Below, piece after piece: positions 7,856 to 16,673 of a stretch of 64,000 nt of DNA. Each line of letters begins with the position of its first letter. Position 1 is the first letter of the stretch. The position numbers and the translations under genes were made by a program. The notes below the pieces were generated by a model. That model was not told where the DNA came from, did no database searches, and was given only the letters and a program-made list of their open reading frames with translations. Location: assembly GCA_017387505.1 (NCBI GenBank), contig JAFOFB010000003.1, forward strand, positions 62,001 through 126,000. The letters run 5' to 3'. Source of the stretch: Methanocorpusculum sp. GTDB lineage: Archaea; Halobacteriota; Methanomicrobia; Methanomicrobiales; Methanocorpusculaceae.

Positions 7856-8457
7856 AGCTCAAAAATCTGGAAATCCATCTGCAGAAGGTACAAGGATTCA
7901 GGAATCCTGTTGCAGGTCTCGAGCAGTACATGACGCCAGCCCCTCTTGCCGCACGTTTCCTTTTCGATGCGTTCCTTCATGGAGATATCGAAGGGATGAA
8001 AGTTTTAGACTTAGGATGCGGGACAGGTATGCTTTCTGTTGGGGCGGCGCTTCTTGGAGGTGACGTCACAGGTGTTGATGGGGATTCTTCTGCTCTTTTG
8101 ACCGCAGAAGAAAATGCCGCATCACAAAAACTTGACATCACATTCAGACGCGAGGTAGTCAGAGCTGAAACTGCCGAGGCTGATTCGTATGATACTGTTA
8201 TCATGAATCCGCCGTTTGGAGCCCAAAATGAACACGCTGACCGTCCGTTTATCGAAGCGGCTCTGATATCTGCTCCTGTAGTCTGGGGAATCTTCAATAA
8301 GGGGAGCATACCATTTATTAAGGCATATACGAAGGACACCGCGGAAATCACAGACATTGTTGCCGCAAAGTTATCGATTCCGCGTCAGTTCTTCTTCCAT
8401 ACCAAAGACATAATGGAAATTCCTGTTGAAATTGTGAGGCTTGAAAGATATGGCTAA
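7852..8457 (+). CDS. METTL5-family RNA methyltransferase
   Basis: A 201-residue class I SAM methyltransferase. Motif I is LDLGCGTGMLS (about residues 50-60) and the catalytic NPPF sits in MNPPFGAQNEHADRPF (about 119-134). The arrangement with the N-terminal LEQYMTPAPLAA segment matches METTL5-like archaeal proteins. In eukaryotes METTL5 makes an m6A in 18S rRNA, and an N6-adenine rRNA target here is inference. It is translationally coupled to dph2 upstream and to an MFS gene downstream (4-8 bp overlaps). Confidence 0.8.
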   Translation: MKLKNLEIHLQKVQGFRNPVAGLEQYMTPAPLAARFLFDAFLHGDIEGMKVLDLGCGTGMLSVGAALLGGDVTGVDGDSSALLTAEENAASQKLDITFRREVVRAETAEADSYDTVIMNPPFGAQNEHADRPFIEAALISAPVVWGIFNKGSIPFIKAYTKDTAEITDIVAAKLSIPRQFFFHTKDIMEIPVEIVRLERYG

Positions 8458-9625
8458 ACCAGGTTTGAGAATCGCAGGACTTGCCGCAGGACATGGGGCT
8501 GTTGACTTTTATGTTCCTGTAATTCCGGCACTTCTGCCGTCGTTAATTCCGCTCTTTGCAGAGCAGGGTATCACCTCCTATGCAATGACCGGACTGCTTT
8601 TTACAACAGTTACAGTCATGATGGTTATCTTCCAGCCTCTGACCGGATGGCTGATTGATAAAAATAAGTGGACACCTTCGACTTCGCTTTGTATTATTTT
8701 AACAGCTGTCGCTGTCGCGGCATTTGGGGTTACACAAAACTACTGGATTCTTCTGCTCTTTGCAGTGATTATAGGTTTTGCTAACTCGGCATATCATCCA
8801 AATGCCTATCGCCAGATTCACCAGTTCACAACAAAAGATAACCGCGGACTTTTCATGTCCTTAATGTCTGTGGGTGGAACTTTTGGATACGGAGCAGCTC
8901 CTCTGGCAACAGGTTTTCTCTATGCGTGGGGCGGATTTCCGGCAATTATTCTTCTCTTAATCCCGGGATTAATTATTGCAGCCCTTATCTTAAAACTCCC
9001 GCAGCATCCGCTCAAAGAAACCGAGGCCGAAGCCGCAGAGGCAGCAGTTACAAAACCGAACTACAAGGGAGCTGCTCTCATGCTTGCGATTAGTTCCATG
9101 CGCTCGTGGGTGTTCTATGGATTTTTGGCATTCGGTGTTGAGTACTTATCAGGATACGCAAATGTCGAGTATGTTTTAGCTACGGCTGTTATCAGCGGAA
9201 TGATTTTTGCAGGAATGTTTGGAACACTTCTGATAGGCCCTCTCTCAGATAAAGTTGGAAGAAAAGAGGTCATGTTTATCTCATACATTGGAGGTGCCTT
9301 AGGCTATGCCGGAATTTTCTTCTTCTCAGGAATCGCTTCAGTGGTATCTCTTGTTATTGCAGGATTCTTCTTAATGGCCACCGCTTCAGTTGAGATTGCG
9401 ACCGTTCAGGAATTAATGCCTGGAAGTGTTGGACTTGCTTCTGGAATTGTTATTGGAATCCCACAGGGTGTGTCTGCTCTGTCAATGGTATTAATCGGAG
9501 TTATGGCAGACTTTTTCGGAATGCCGTTTGCACTTTCCACTCAGGTTCTTCTGATGATTTTAGCAATAGTTGCCTGTGCGGCTCTTCCATATCCGCTTAA
9601 GATACTGAATAGAAAAACAGCTTAA
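8450..9625 (+). CDS. MFS transporter, Fsr/YfnA-like sugar-phosphate/drug efflux type
   Basis: A 391-residue major facilitator with about 12 hydrophobic helices. It starts at the ATG at 8450 (MAKPG), overlapping the previous gene by 8 bp. The N terminus (GHGAVDFYVPVIPALLP) and the A-like motif GWLIDKNKW between helices 2 and 3 resemble the fosmidomycin-resistance group. GPLSDKVGRKE is the second-half signature. Substrate cannot be read. Its stop overlaps by 4 bp the converging HD gene. Confidence 0.75.
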   Translation: MAKPGLRIAGLAAGHGAVDFYVPVIPALLPSLIPLFAEQGITSYAMTGLLFTTVTVMMVIFQPLTGWLIDKNKWTPSTSLCIILTAVAVAAFGVTQNYWILLLFAVIIGFANSAYHPNAYRQIHQFTTKDNRGLFMSLMSVGGTFGYGAAPLATGFLYAWGGFPAIILLLIPGLIIAALILKLPQHPLKETEAEAAEAAVTKPNYKGAALMLAISSMRSWVFYGFLAFGVEYLSGYANVEYVLATAVISGMIFAGMFGTLLIGPLSDKVGRKEVMFISYIGGALGYAGIFFFSGIASVVSLVIAGFFLMATASVEIATVQELMPGSVGLASGIVIGIPQGVSALSMVLIGVMADFFGMPFALSTQVLLMILAIVACAALPYPLKILNRKTA

Positions 9626-10104
9626 TCTCTTAAGAGTTCCATCTCCATAGAGAGACGCCACACATTCTTTTTTGAACGCTTCGACTGCCCTGCAATAAGC
9701 ATCATGCGCTCTTCAATTGTAATCTCACGGGAACCCTTTGCGAGATTGTCTGCGTGAGCTACGATTTTTTCTTCAAGAGTTTTTGGAACACAGTTTGAAG
9801 GCGGCAGATTCAAAAGAACGCAGTCATCTTCTGAAAGACCTGCTCCTGTATGACAGCGAATAATCTCTGTTACATCATCGCCGAGTAAAAGTTCTCTGGA
9901 AAGCTTTGCTCCTTCACCTGCATGACGGATTGAGTGTGTCACACTTCTTCCCAAATCATGAAGCATCGCTCCGGATTCAACGAGATTGGAATCTACAGAA
10001 TCTCCAATGTAACGGGATGCGATATCAGCAGTCTTTTCACAATGGGCAACAACGCCGGCATCACATCCGGCGGAAAAAAGAATTTTGGATAATGAAGCTC
10101 TCAT
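9622..10104 (-). CDS. HDIG-domain protein (TIGR00295-like)
   Basis: A 160-residue HD phosphohydrolase-like protein with HCEKT, GAMLHDLGRSVTHSIRHAGEGA and ADNLAKGSR, which supply the H...HD...H...D metal ligands. It matches the archaeal TIGR00295 group. Substrate is unknown. It is the last gene of the overlapping chain wHTH-trm56-ATP-grasp-tfe-HD (4 bp overlap with tfe) and converges with the MFS gene. Confidence 0.75.
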   Translation of the reverse strand: MRASLSKILFSAGCDAGVVAHCEKTADIASRYIGDSVDSNLVESGAMLHDLGRSVTHSIRHAGEGAKLSRELLLGDDVTEIIRCHTGAGLSEDDCVLLNLPPSNCVPKTLEEKIVAHADNLAKGSREITIEERMMLIAGQSKRSKKNVWRLSMEMELLRD

Positions 10105-10622
10105 TCCTCAGCGAGAGCGGACTTCATCTTTTCAATGCGGTTTCTAAGTGCAGACACCAGAAGTTCATCATCGAAGTGAACAAGCATCTCACCGCACTGC
10201 GGGCATGAGAAGTTCATCGTCATTGCGTCGTTGAACGTCATCATCAGACCGCAGTTTCCGCACTGATAGAAATCATTGTTCTCATCATAGCGAAGGCGTG
10301 CAGAGAGTTTCTCAACTGCTGCTTCCATCTCGTCTTTTAAGACTGATGGAATGTTTTCCATCTTCAGCACCCAGAGATACGTAAGCCAGCCGGTCTCGTT
10401 ATTCTTGATTCTGCGGTATTCAGCGAGACGGTGTTCGTATAAACTGTAGAGTGTGTGGCGGACGGAGTTTAAGTTGATGCCTGTTATCTCCGCAATTTCC
10501 TCATCGCTGTGTTCCTCTTCAGGACATTTGCGAATCAGCTCCATTCCCTCTTCACCGACAAGTTTGTAAAGATATTGATAGATTGCCGGGTTGTTGAGGT
10601 CTTCCTCTTTGATTGCGGTCAT
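10101..10622 (-). CDS. tfe: Transcription factor E, alpha subunit
   Basis: A 173-residue TFE. An N-terminal extended winged helix (about 1-90, with DEEIAEITGINLNSVRHTLYSLYEHRLAEYRR) is followed by a helix and a zinc ribbon with CGNCG (about 122-126) and CPQCG (about 139-143). TFE, the homologue of TFIIE-alpha, stabilises the open promoter complex with RNA polymerase. Length matches archaeal TFE. Both ends overlap neighbours by 4 bp, so it is translated from a polycistronic mRNA. Confidence 0.93.
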   Translation of the reverse strand: MTAIKEEDLNNPAIYQYLYKLVGEEGMELIRKCPEEEHSDEEIAEITGINLNSVRHTLYSLYEHRLAEYRRIKNNETGWLTYLWVLKMENIPSVLKDEMEAAVEKLSARLRYDENNDFYQCGNCGLMMTFNDAMTMNFSCPQCGEMLVHFDDELLVSALRNRIEKMKSALAEE

Positions 10623-11695
10623 TCCTTTATTTGTTGGACGGCAAGACTAATATGTTTATCCAGTGAAGCAAGAGCTTCATCTGGCGTGTTGCCGCATCCG
10701 ATAACTGAAAACATAACCTGTCCTTTTTCGAAGGTTGTTCCAGGATACGGGATGTCTGTGATGATATCTGAAAGAGAGAGCAGGTCTTTTTTGACCGTCA
10801 TGTCTTCTGGTGCAGTGAGAATTTTTCGAACAGCAAAACCAATAGGCACTGCCGGACGCTCCGGTAAAATTCCGGCACATGCATCTACATGAAGCTGGAA
10901 GATGCTGAGACCAAGTGCGGACTCGACGGTTTCCAATGTCCCTTGGAAGCGCGGGTTGATTTCGATTGCGTAGGCCTCGCTGTCGGTTAAGACAAAGTCG
11001 ATACCCATACATCCGACACATCCTGATTCAGCCGCAATCTTTTCTGCGATTTCTGCCATGCGTGATGCAATCGGGTGCGGGCATGGTGTCATTGAACCTG
11101 AGAATGCATACGGGCAGAAATCTCCGCCGCGTAAAATCTGCATGTTTGTACAAAGAGCAACCGCTTTGCCGCCTGTTGCAAGACAGCAGACCGAAGCAGG
11201 AGTTCCTTCGACAAACTCCTGAAGCATGTATGGTTCGAACTGCACAAACTCATGCCATGCCGCAAACTCTTCATCATTGTGGACTACTGCATTTCTCCAG
11301 CCGCCTGCACCGGACAAAGTCTTTGCCATTGCAGGATACTGTCCTTTCCCGAGCTCCTTTGGTACTGGAATTCCAATCTCCTCAAAGAACTTCTGGGTTT
11401 CGCCTTTGTCCATGAAGCGCTTTGCAGCAGACGGAGAGGTTCCAAGACGCTTTGAAACCTCTAAAAGTTCCGCACCTGATGTTGTTACCACAAAATCAGG
11501 GTTGTGGCGTGCAAACATCTCTTCAATGGCGAACGGCAGCTCATCGAGTTCATCAAAGGCCATGTGGTCTTTAACAACAGCAGTCAGGTCAGCATCACAG
11601 AAGTGGTCTACAGCATAGATATCATAACCGGCCTTTGCGGCAGACACTGCGACGTGACGTGTTGTAAATCCTGCAACGAGGACGGATTTACTCAT
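10619..11695 (-). CDS. ATP-grasp superfamily carboligase-like protein (COG2232-type)
   Basis: A 358-residue protein. The N-terminal Rossmann-like part ([27 protein letters not shown]) is followed by an ATP-grasp fold: [17 protein letters not shown] is the nucleotide-loop region, [16 protein letters not shown] follows, and [25 protein letters not shown] carries the Mg/ATP ligands. This resembles COG2232 carboligases of unknown substrate. I do not assign it to a named ATP-grasp enzyme such as MfnD. It overlaps trm56 by 8 bp and tfe by 4 bp. Confidence 0.75.
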   Translation of the reverse strand: MSKSVLVAGFTTRHVAVSAAKAGYDIYAVDHFCDADLTAVVKDHMAFDELDELPFAIEEMFARHNPDFVVTTSGAELLEVSKRLGTSPSAAKRFMDKGETQKFFEEIGIPVPKELGKGQYPAMAKTLSGAGGWRNAVVHNDEEFAAWHEFVQFEPYMLQEFVEGTPASVCCLATGGKAVALCTNMQILRGGDFCPYAFSGSMTPCPHPIASRMAEIAEKIAAESGCVGCMGIDFVLTDSEAYAIEINPRFQGTLETVESALGLSIFQLHVDACAGILPERPAVPIGFAVRKILTAPEDMTVKKDLLSLSDIITDIPYPGTTFEKGQVMFSVIGCGNTPDEALASLDKHISLAVQQIKE

Positions 11696-12236
11696 GTTCC
11701 TGCTCGTGCTTGATGGTGTGCTTTCCTACTTTGGTCGGGATGACTTCAAGTTCCGGATTGTCGAAGGAGAGTTCAAGCTCGCGTCCTTCGTACAAGTGGT
11801 CGAGGAAGAGTGCAACTGCGGAAATTTCGGAGTGCGGCTGGTTTGCAACAGCAACATTGTAGTCTGCAAGTTCGTATAAGTCGCCTGGAACTTTCTCTGC
11901 TCCGACAACAACTAAGACTTTTTCTTCCTGTCTGATGTCTGCGATAACATCCTGAAGACGCAGTCCGTACATGGTTAAGTGGACAACTTTTCCGCCTTCT
12001 CTCTTGAAGTTGTTAATGCAGGACTTCCACTTTACATCGTTTTCGCAGAAGTAGTCTCCGCCAAAGCGTTTTGCAACATCTGCAATGCTGTCTGCGACTT
12101 TTGCATCGTCTGCAGCGAGATACATACCGGATGCTCCAAGAGCTCTGGTGCTTAATCCAACATGAGTTGTGACTCTCTGGTCGCGCTCCGGACGGTGTCC
12201 GATTCTTAAGATATAGGATTTTGGTGTAAGGTTCAT
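11688..12236 (-). CDS. trm56: tRNA (cytidine(56)-2'-O)-methyltransferase, archaeal Trm56
   Basis: A 182-residue SPOUT methyltransferase specific to archaea. The N-terminal region ([20 protein letters not shown]) and the knot segment ([34 protein letters not shown]-like, about residues 125-158) are diagnostic. It 2'-O-methylates C56 in the T-loop of tRNA. It is the second gene of the five-gene overlapping chain, and its start overlaps the wHTH stop by 4 bp. Confidence 0.93.
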   Translation of the reverse strand: MNLTPKSYILRIGHRPERDQRVTTHVGLSTRALGASGMYLAADDAKVADSIADVAKRFGGDYFCENDVKWKSCINNFKREGGKVVHLTMYGLRLQDVIADIRQEEKVLVVVGAEKVPGDLYELADYNVAVANQPHSEISAVALFLDHLYEGRELELSFDNPELEVIPTKVGKHTIKHEQEHE

Positions 12237-12508
12237 TTTCTCACTTTGATTACGCCGTTTTCAATGTAGATTCCGCAGTCATCCTCTGCCGGGGCGTTTG
12301 CAAGCTGGCTTGCGAAGATGAAGTCAGTAATGGATAAGGGGCAGGCAATCTCTCCTCTTACCATTATCAGACGGGATTTTTCGAGACGGGAAAGGGAAGC
12401 ACGGACTGTTTCCTCATCCAGACAAGTCTGTTCTGCAATCTCAGATATGCTTCTTCCTTCATCAGGGATAAGGTGGTAAATTTTAAAGTCTATGTCTTCG
12501 TCTCTCAT
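12233..12508 (-). CDS. Small winged-helix DNA-binding protein
   Basis: A 91-residue protein whose residues about 5-50 form a helix-turn-helix/wing ([40 protein letters not shown] in two halves). The C-terminal part is a short strand-rich tail ending [10 protein letters not shown]. It is probably a transcriptional regulator, either of its own chain or elsewhere. It is first in the chain with trm56, the ATP-grasp gene, tfe and the HD gene. Target not readable. Confidence 0.6.
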   Translation of the reverse strand: MRDEDIDFKIYHLIPDEGRSISEIAEQTCLDEETVRASLSRLEKSRLIMVRGEIACPLSITDFIFASQLANAPAEDDCGIYIENGVIKVRK

Positions 12509-12570
12509 GCGTAAACAGTTATGCGTCTGAAAGATAATGAATCAATCGACCGAAGGGAGAGGTTATACGC

Positions 12571-13002
12571 ATGTACGGCAAATACTCTTGTCAAATGCCT
12601 CTCATGCCTGATTTTGAACTCTCAGCTCTCGCTGATGAACTCTATGAACAGTCAGATGATGATGACCTCCGTTTGGCGGAACTAATGCGCGAGCTCCCAA
12701 AAGAAACAGGAGACGCTCTTTGTACATCGAATCTGACCAATGCACTTCAGGCATTTATGTATGCGTTTGGATATGAGCCGAAGATTGACATAAGTGATCT
12801 TCTCCTTCTTCAGCCGTCAACAATGCTTCTTCGCGGAATTGTAATCGAGAAAGTTGAACTCGCAGAACTGGTGTTCGGTTACGACAGGGAAAAGAAGCTG
12901 TTCTTAATTGGAGTGTTTGACGGAGAAAAAATGCTTGCTGCATTCTCCGGAGACAAGGCATATGAGGCGGCAAAAAAATGGGCTCGGGAGAACTGCGCTT
13001 AA
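12571..13002 (+). CDS. Hypothetical acidic protein
   Basis: A 143-residue protein with an acidic N-terminal third (DELYEQSDDDDLRLAEL) and a helical centre. The C-terminal alpha/beta part (GYDREKKLFLIGVFDGEKMLAAFSGDKAYEAAKKWA) looks like a small beta-sheet plus helix. It has no recognised family, signal peptide or membrane helix. A GGGAGAGG stretch about 9-16 bp before the ATG can act as ribosome-binding site. It lies 21 bp ahead of the aldolase gene and is probably co-transcribed with it. Confidence 0.5.
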   Translation: MYGKYSCQMPLMPDFELSALADELYEQSDDDDLRLAELMRELPKETGDALCTSNLTNALQAFMYAFGYEPKIDISDLLLLQPSTMLLRGIVIEKVELAELVFGYDREKKLFLIGVFDGEKMLAAFSGDKAYEAAKKWARENCA

Positions 13003-13023
13003 TCAAATAGGTGGTACAGCAAA

Positions 13024-14049
13024 ATGATTTCATTTAGAAGTGACTACAGCCTTGGTGCTCATCCCAAAGTCATGCAGGCCCTGATAGAGACAAATTTAGA
13101 GCATACAGACGGATACTGCCTGGACCGCTTCAGTGATGAGTGTACTGAGCTGATTCGGGAGTGGATTGGAAAGCCAAACGCGGATGTGCATTACTTTGTG
13201 GGCGGCACACCATGTAATACAACAACCATCTCTGCAGGGTTGAGACCATACGAAGGAGTAATCACACCATCTACAGGACATATCTATGTTCATGAAACGG
13301 GCTCTATTGAGTTAACGGGACATCGTCAGTTTGCAGTGCCGACTAAAGACGGCAAGCTTCGCCCAAAAGACATCGAAACAGCTCTGCTTCATCATGAAGA
13401 TGAACACACTGTTCTTCCAAAGATGGTGTATATCACGCAGCCGACAGAAAACGGCAGTGTATATACAAAAGCTGAACTGACTGCAGTAAGCGAATGCTGC
13501 AGAAAACACAACCTGACACTTTATGTTGACGGTGCAAGACTTGGGACTGCTCTTACATGGCCTACAAATGATATCAGCATTCGGGAAATCGCAGACTTGG
13601 TTGATGCATTCTACATCGGCGGCACAAAGATTGGAGCCCTCTTTGGAGAAGCACTGGTTCTTGTTCATCCTGAGAAATTTGATGATCGTTTCCGTTACAT
13701 GATTAAGCGTCAGGGCGCACTGCTCGCAAAAGGAAGGCTGATTTCCGTACAGCTGAAGGTTTTGTTTGAAGGCGGCGATGACTCATTGTACTTTGAGCTG
13801 AGCAGATATGAAAATGAACTGGCAGTCAAACTTGCAAAAGGCATAGAAGAAGCATGCTATGAGTTCTGGGTGCCGCACCAGACAAATCAGTTATTCGTAA
13901 TTATGGATAACGAAAAGATTGCAGAACTCGAAAAGGATTTCTTCTTCTACACGTGGTGTCCGTATGATGAAGCGCGTTCTGTAATCAGACTTGTAATAAG
14001 CTGGGGCACTACAGAAGAAGATGTTGAAGCGTTGTTAAGAGCGCTGTAA
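13024..14049 (+). CDS. ltaE: Threonine aldolase-like PLP-dependent lyase
   Basis: A 341-residue fold-type I PLP enzyme of the beta-eliminating lyase/threonine aldolase family. The pattern includes FRSDYSLGAHPKVMQAL at the N terminus, YFVGGTPCNTTTI (cofactor phosphate region), LYVDGARLGTAL (PLP-ring Asp) and YIGGTKIGALFGEA with the Schiff-base lysine in GGTK. These enzymes cleave threonine/allo-threonine to glycine and acetaldehyde. Length and motif order are normal. Substrate stereochemistry cannot be read. Confidence 0.82.
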   Translation: MISFRSDYSLGAHPKVMQALIETNLEHTDGYCLDRFSDECTELIREWIGKPNADVHYFVGGTPCNTTTISAGLRPYEGVITPSTGHIYVHETGSIELTGHRQFAVPTKDGKLRPKDIETALLHHEDEHTVLPKMVYITQPTENGSVYTKAELTAVSECCRKHNLTLYVDGARLGTALTWPTNDISIREIADLVDAFYIGGTKIGALFGEALVLVHPEKFDDRFRYMIKRQGALLAKGRLISVQLKVLFEGGDDSLYFELSRYENELAVKLAKGIEEACYEFWVPHQTNQLFVIMDNEKIAELEKDFFFYTWCPYDEARSVIRLVISWGTTEEDVEALLRAL

Positions 14050-14074
14050 AAAGAGGGGATTATATCCCTTCGGA

Positions 14075-14842
14075 TTATTTCCGCATCATTCCAAGGAACA
14101 AATCCTCTTCCGGAGCGATTGATGCAATCTCTTCCTGCTCAACCTTCTGATACTGATATCCGCGAATAAGAACTGCAGGCGTACACTCATCTGCTTCACC
14201 CATCAAAAGCTCAGCAGTGGATGCGAGCCCGTCTGCCACCGCACGTCTTGTGACCTGCAGTTCATGTCCGAACAAATCTTTTTTCCCGCGCTCATCTGTA
14301 ATTGGTCGAAGGCCTGCGACACCTATGGCCACTCCGGATACTCCAAGGCGCATCGCATGGGTTCTTGAATCGACGACAAGAACAGCCACATCTTTTCCAA
14401 AACGCTTCCGGATTTCGTCACGGATTCTCTTCGCACTTTCATCAGGGTTTTTTGGAAGAAGTGTTACCATTCCGTCAGGAGCATTCGACTCATCAATTCC
14501 GGCATTTGGAAGGAAGAGGTTTCCGCGTCTTGCAAGAAGATATCCCGGCACTCCTCCAACAATCTCGTCGGATTCCTGAAGGACAATTTCAGCGAGCCGC
14601 ACATCTATTGAATACTCTTTTGCGAGAGCTTCTGCTTTAGCGGTTGGAACGACATCCGTTAATCGAATGACTCGACCTTCCGCGGTTGCAAGCGGAGACT
14701 CTGCAATCACTAAAATATCGTTGTCCGAAAAACCGCCGGCAGCAGTTTTTGCGGCTTCTGCTGTGATTGATACAATATCATCGCCGATATTGATGAGCGG
14801 AGTGGATAGTCCAAAGACTGAAAAAGAATGCGGGACTGACAT
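14075..14842 (-). CDS. cofE: Coenzyme F420:L-glutamate ligase CofE
   Basis: A 255-residue CofE/FbiB-N family protein. Telling stretches are TPLINIGDDI near the N terminus, VIAESPLATAEGRVI, GYLLARRGNLFLPNAGIDESNA and VLVVDSRTHAMRLGVSGVAIGVAG. It adds glutamate residues to F420-0 in a GTP-dependent reaction, giving the gamma-linked tail of coenzyme F420, the hydride carrier of methanogenesis. Length fits the archaeal form without the extra FbiB domain. It lies downstream of folP with a 26 bp gap; both supply pterin/deazaflavin-type cofactors. Confidence 0.93.
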   Translation of the reverse strand: MSVPHSFSVFGLSTPLINIGDDIVSITAEAAKTAAGGFSDNDILVIAESPLATAEGRVIRLTDVVPTAKAEALAKEYSIDVRLAEIVLQESDEIVGGVPGYLLARRGNLFLPNAGIDESNAPDGMVTLLPKNPDESAKRIRDEIRKRFGKDVAVLVVDSRTHAMRLGVSGVAIGVAGLRPITDERGKKDLFGHELQVTRRAVADGLASTAELLMGEADECTPAVLIRGYQYQKVEQEEIASIAPEEDLFLGMMRK

Positions 14843-14868
14843 AGTATTTCTATATGCAGTCCAATCGT

Positions 14869-15684
14869 TTAATCCTCGCCATTCAAGCGGGTGAATACTT
14901 TGACAAAATCAGAGGCAGGGCCTACATCATGGACACGCAGGAGGTCCGCTCCCGATTCCATTAAATGATAGAAGACGGCAAGAGATCCGAAAATTCTCTC
15001 ATGAGGCGGTTTGTTCAAACATTCTCCGATGAAGCTTTTGCGTGATACTGCGGCTAAGAGCGGCAGGTCATAGGTTTTCAGTTCTGAAAATCTTCTGCAA
15101 AGCTCCCAGTCTGCATCAGATGACCGCTCAGCGGTCCATTTTCCAACACCTGGATCTAGAATGATATCTTCGATTCCATATTTTTCCGCGCGGGAAAGTA
15201 CGGCAGATATTGCTGATTCTGTTTCGCCAAAGTTCAGAGGGTCTCCTGGGATTGTATTTGATGCCATAAGAATCGCCGGAAGACCTGAGTCTGATGCAGC
15301 TTTTGCATAACTTTCATCCGCCAGACCGCTTATGTCATTTACAAGTGCGATATCATAATGAAGGGCTGCTGTCAGAACTTCAGCGCGGCATGTGTCAAGA
15401 GAGATTGGAATCCCGCACCCGTCTAAATCTTTGAGAGCAGATACAACCCTCTCCTTTTCTTCTGATGTGGAAAGCGGAGGTGCGTTGAGCGCTGTACTTC
15501 TTGCACCAAGGTCAATTATGTCTGCTCCGGCACGTCTCATCTCCTCTGCCCGGCGTAATGCCTGACTGCATGGAGTAAATGAGTCTGTGAAAAATGATTC
15601 GGGGCTTATATTTAATACGCCTAAAATCCGCGGAGGGTTGTTTCCTCCAACGGATACTGACTTGATGCGAATCTCGCGTGACAT
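14869..15684 (-). CDS. folP: Dihydropteroate synthase-like protein
   Basis: A 271-residue TIM-barrel protein with the DHPS pattern: ILGVLNISPESFF, GADIIDLGARST, PISLDTCRAEV, LVNDISGL, ILDPGVGKW and a C-terminal LLRVHDVGPASDFVK. In folate synthesis it joins pABA to the pterin diphosphate; in a methanogen the product is likely a tetrahydromethanopterin precursor (inference). I start at the ATG at 15684 (MSREIR), rather than a TTG at 15708, because it gives a normal N terminus. It is upstream of cofE on the same strand. Confidence 0.82.
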   Translation of the reverse strand: MSREIRIKSVSVGGNNPPRILGVLNISPESFFTDSFTPCSQALRRAEEMRRAGADIIDLGARSTALNAPPLSTSEEKERVVSALKDLDGCGIPISLDTCRAEVLTAALHYDIALVNDISGLADESYAKAASDSGLPAILMASNTIPGDPLNFGETESAISAVLSRAEKYGIEDIILDPGVGKWTAERSSDADWELCRRFSELKTYDLPLLAAVSRKSFIGECLNKPPHERIFGSLAVFYHLMESGADLLRVHDVGPASDFVKVFTRLNGED

Positions 15685-15839
15685 AATACAGAGAATGTTG
15701 ATTTCCAAATATCCTTCGGCATAATTTCCTAATCAAACAATGCCTGTGGTAACCTGTATAGATATTGGTTATGGGAGTTGATAAGGTTGCACTTCCAAAC
15801 GAAACTTGATAATGACACAGAACATACAAAAAAGGAAGA

Positions 15840-16670
15840 ATGGACAATGCTGATGCTTCAGCTCCTGATGTTCCTGCTGTTTTACAGCACTCTTCCGGTG
15901 AGCGTTACTGGGAGATTGATGCAATCAGAGGGATTGCAATTCTTGGAATGATCTTCTTCCATACCTTAGCGGCCCTTGTAATGTTTCACGTAATTGTTGA
16001 GACTGATACTTTTCTGAAATATTACAACTCATATGTTTTCGGAACTGCAATTTTTGTTATCTTAGCAGGGGCTGCAATGATTCTGCGTCATGAACGTATG
16101 CAGAAAAAAGGTCTCACTGACAGAGATTACTATGTAACGCTTGTCAACAGGGCGATTCTTTTGTTCGGCATTTCCATGCTGATAACTCTTGTTACATGGA
16201 TTGCTTATCGCGTATTCATGGATTCAAACGACTGTATTGTCTTTGGTTTTCTCCATATGCTCAGCATTTCCATGCTGATTGCAATCCCTCTGCTTCGATT
16301 TAAGAAGTGGAATCTTTTATTTGGTCTTGCGATTATTTCGATTGGTATCTTCTTTATTCCAAACTTTACATCGCCTATATGGCTTTTCCCGCTTGGAATC
16401 CACTCTCCTGAGTTTTTACTGCACACTCCGGATTACTTCCCGCTGTTTCCGTGGACAGGTGTTCTTCTCTTAGGAGTTGGTCTTGGAAATGTATTCCATC
16501 CAAATGGAATCCGCGGTTTTACTCTTAACTATAAACCGGGAAAGGTCCTGCAGGCGATGGCAAAACTTGGAAACGGTACTGTAACTCTCTTTATCTACAT
16601 CATCCACATGCCGGTTATCTTTGCGATTCTCTGGATTTTCAGTGCGATAACAGGCATCGGCTATCTTTAA
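15840..16670 (+). CDS. DUF1624/heparan-alpha-glucosaminide N-acetyltransferase-like membrane protein
   Basis: A 276-residue membrane protein with about seven hydrophobic helices. It opens with EIDAIRGIAILGMIFFHT, the DUF1624 signature also found in YeiB/acyltransferase-3-type membrane acyltransferases. The His at the end of that motif is conserved and possibly catalytic. The role is likely modification of a surface or periplasmic glycan, but the substrate is unknown. It starts the rightward run to rpl12; dtdA begins 3 bp after its stop. Confidence 0.7.
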   Translation: MDNADASAPDVPAVLQHSSGERYWEIDAIRGIAILGMIFFHTLAALVMFHVIVETDTFLKYYNSYVFGTAIFVILAGAAMILRHERMQKKGLTDRDYYVTLVNRAILLFGISMLITLVTWIAYRVFMDSNDCIVFGFLHMLSISMLIAIPLLRFKKWNLLFGLAIISIGIFFIPNFTSPIWLFPLGIHSPEFLLHTPDYFPLFPWTGVLLLGVGLGNVFHPNGIRGFTLNYKPGKVLQAMAKLGNGTVTLFIYIIHMPVIFAILWIFSAITGIGYL

Positions 16671-16673
16671 TCT

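Noticed and set aside
10509-10892. Frame on the plus strand across tfe and the ATP-grasp gene
   Set aside because: Shadow of two well-supported overlapping genes.
15709-15839. Regulatory RNA in the folP/DUF1624 gap
   Set aside because: Only weak TATA-like elements and no convincing stem could be found by eye.
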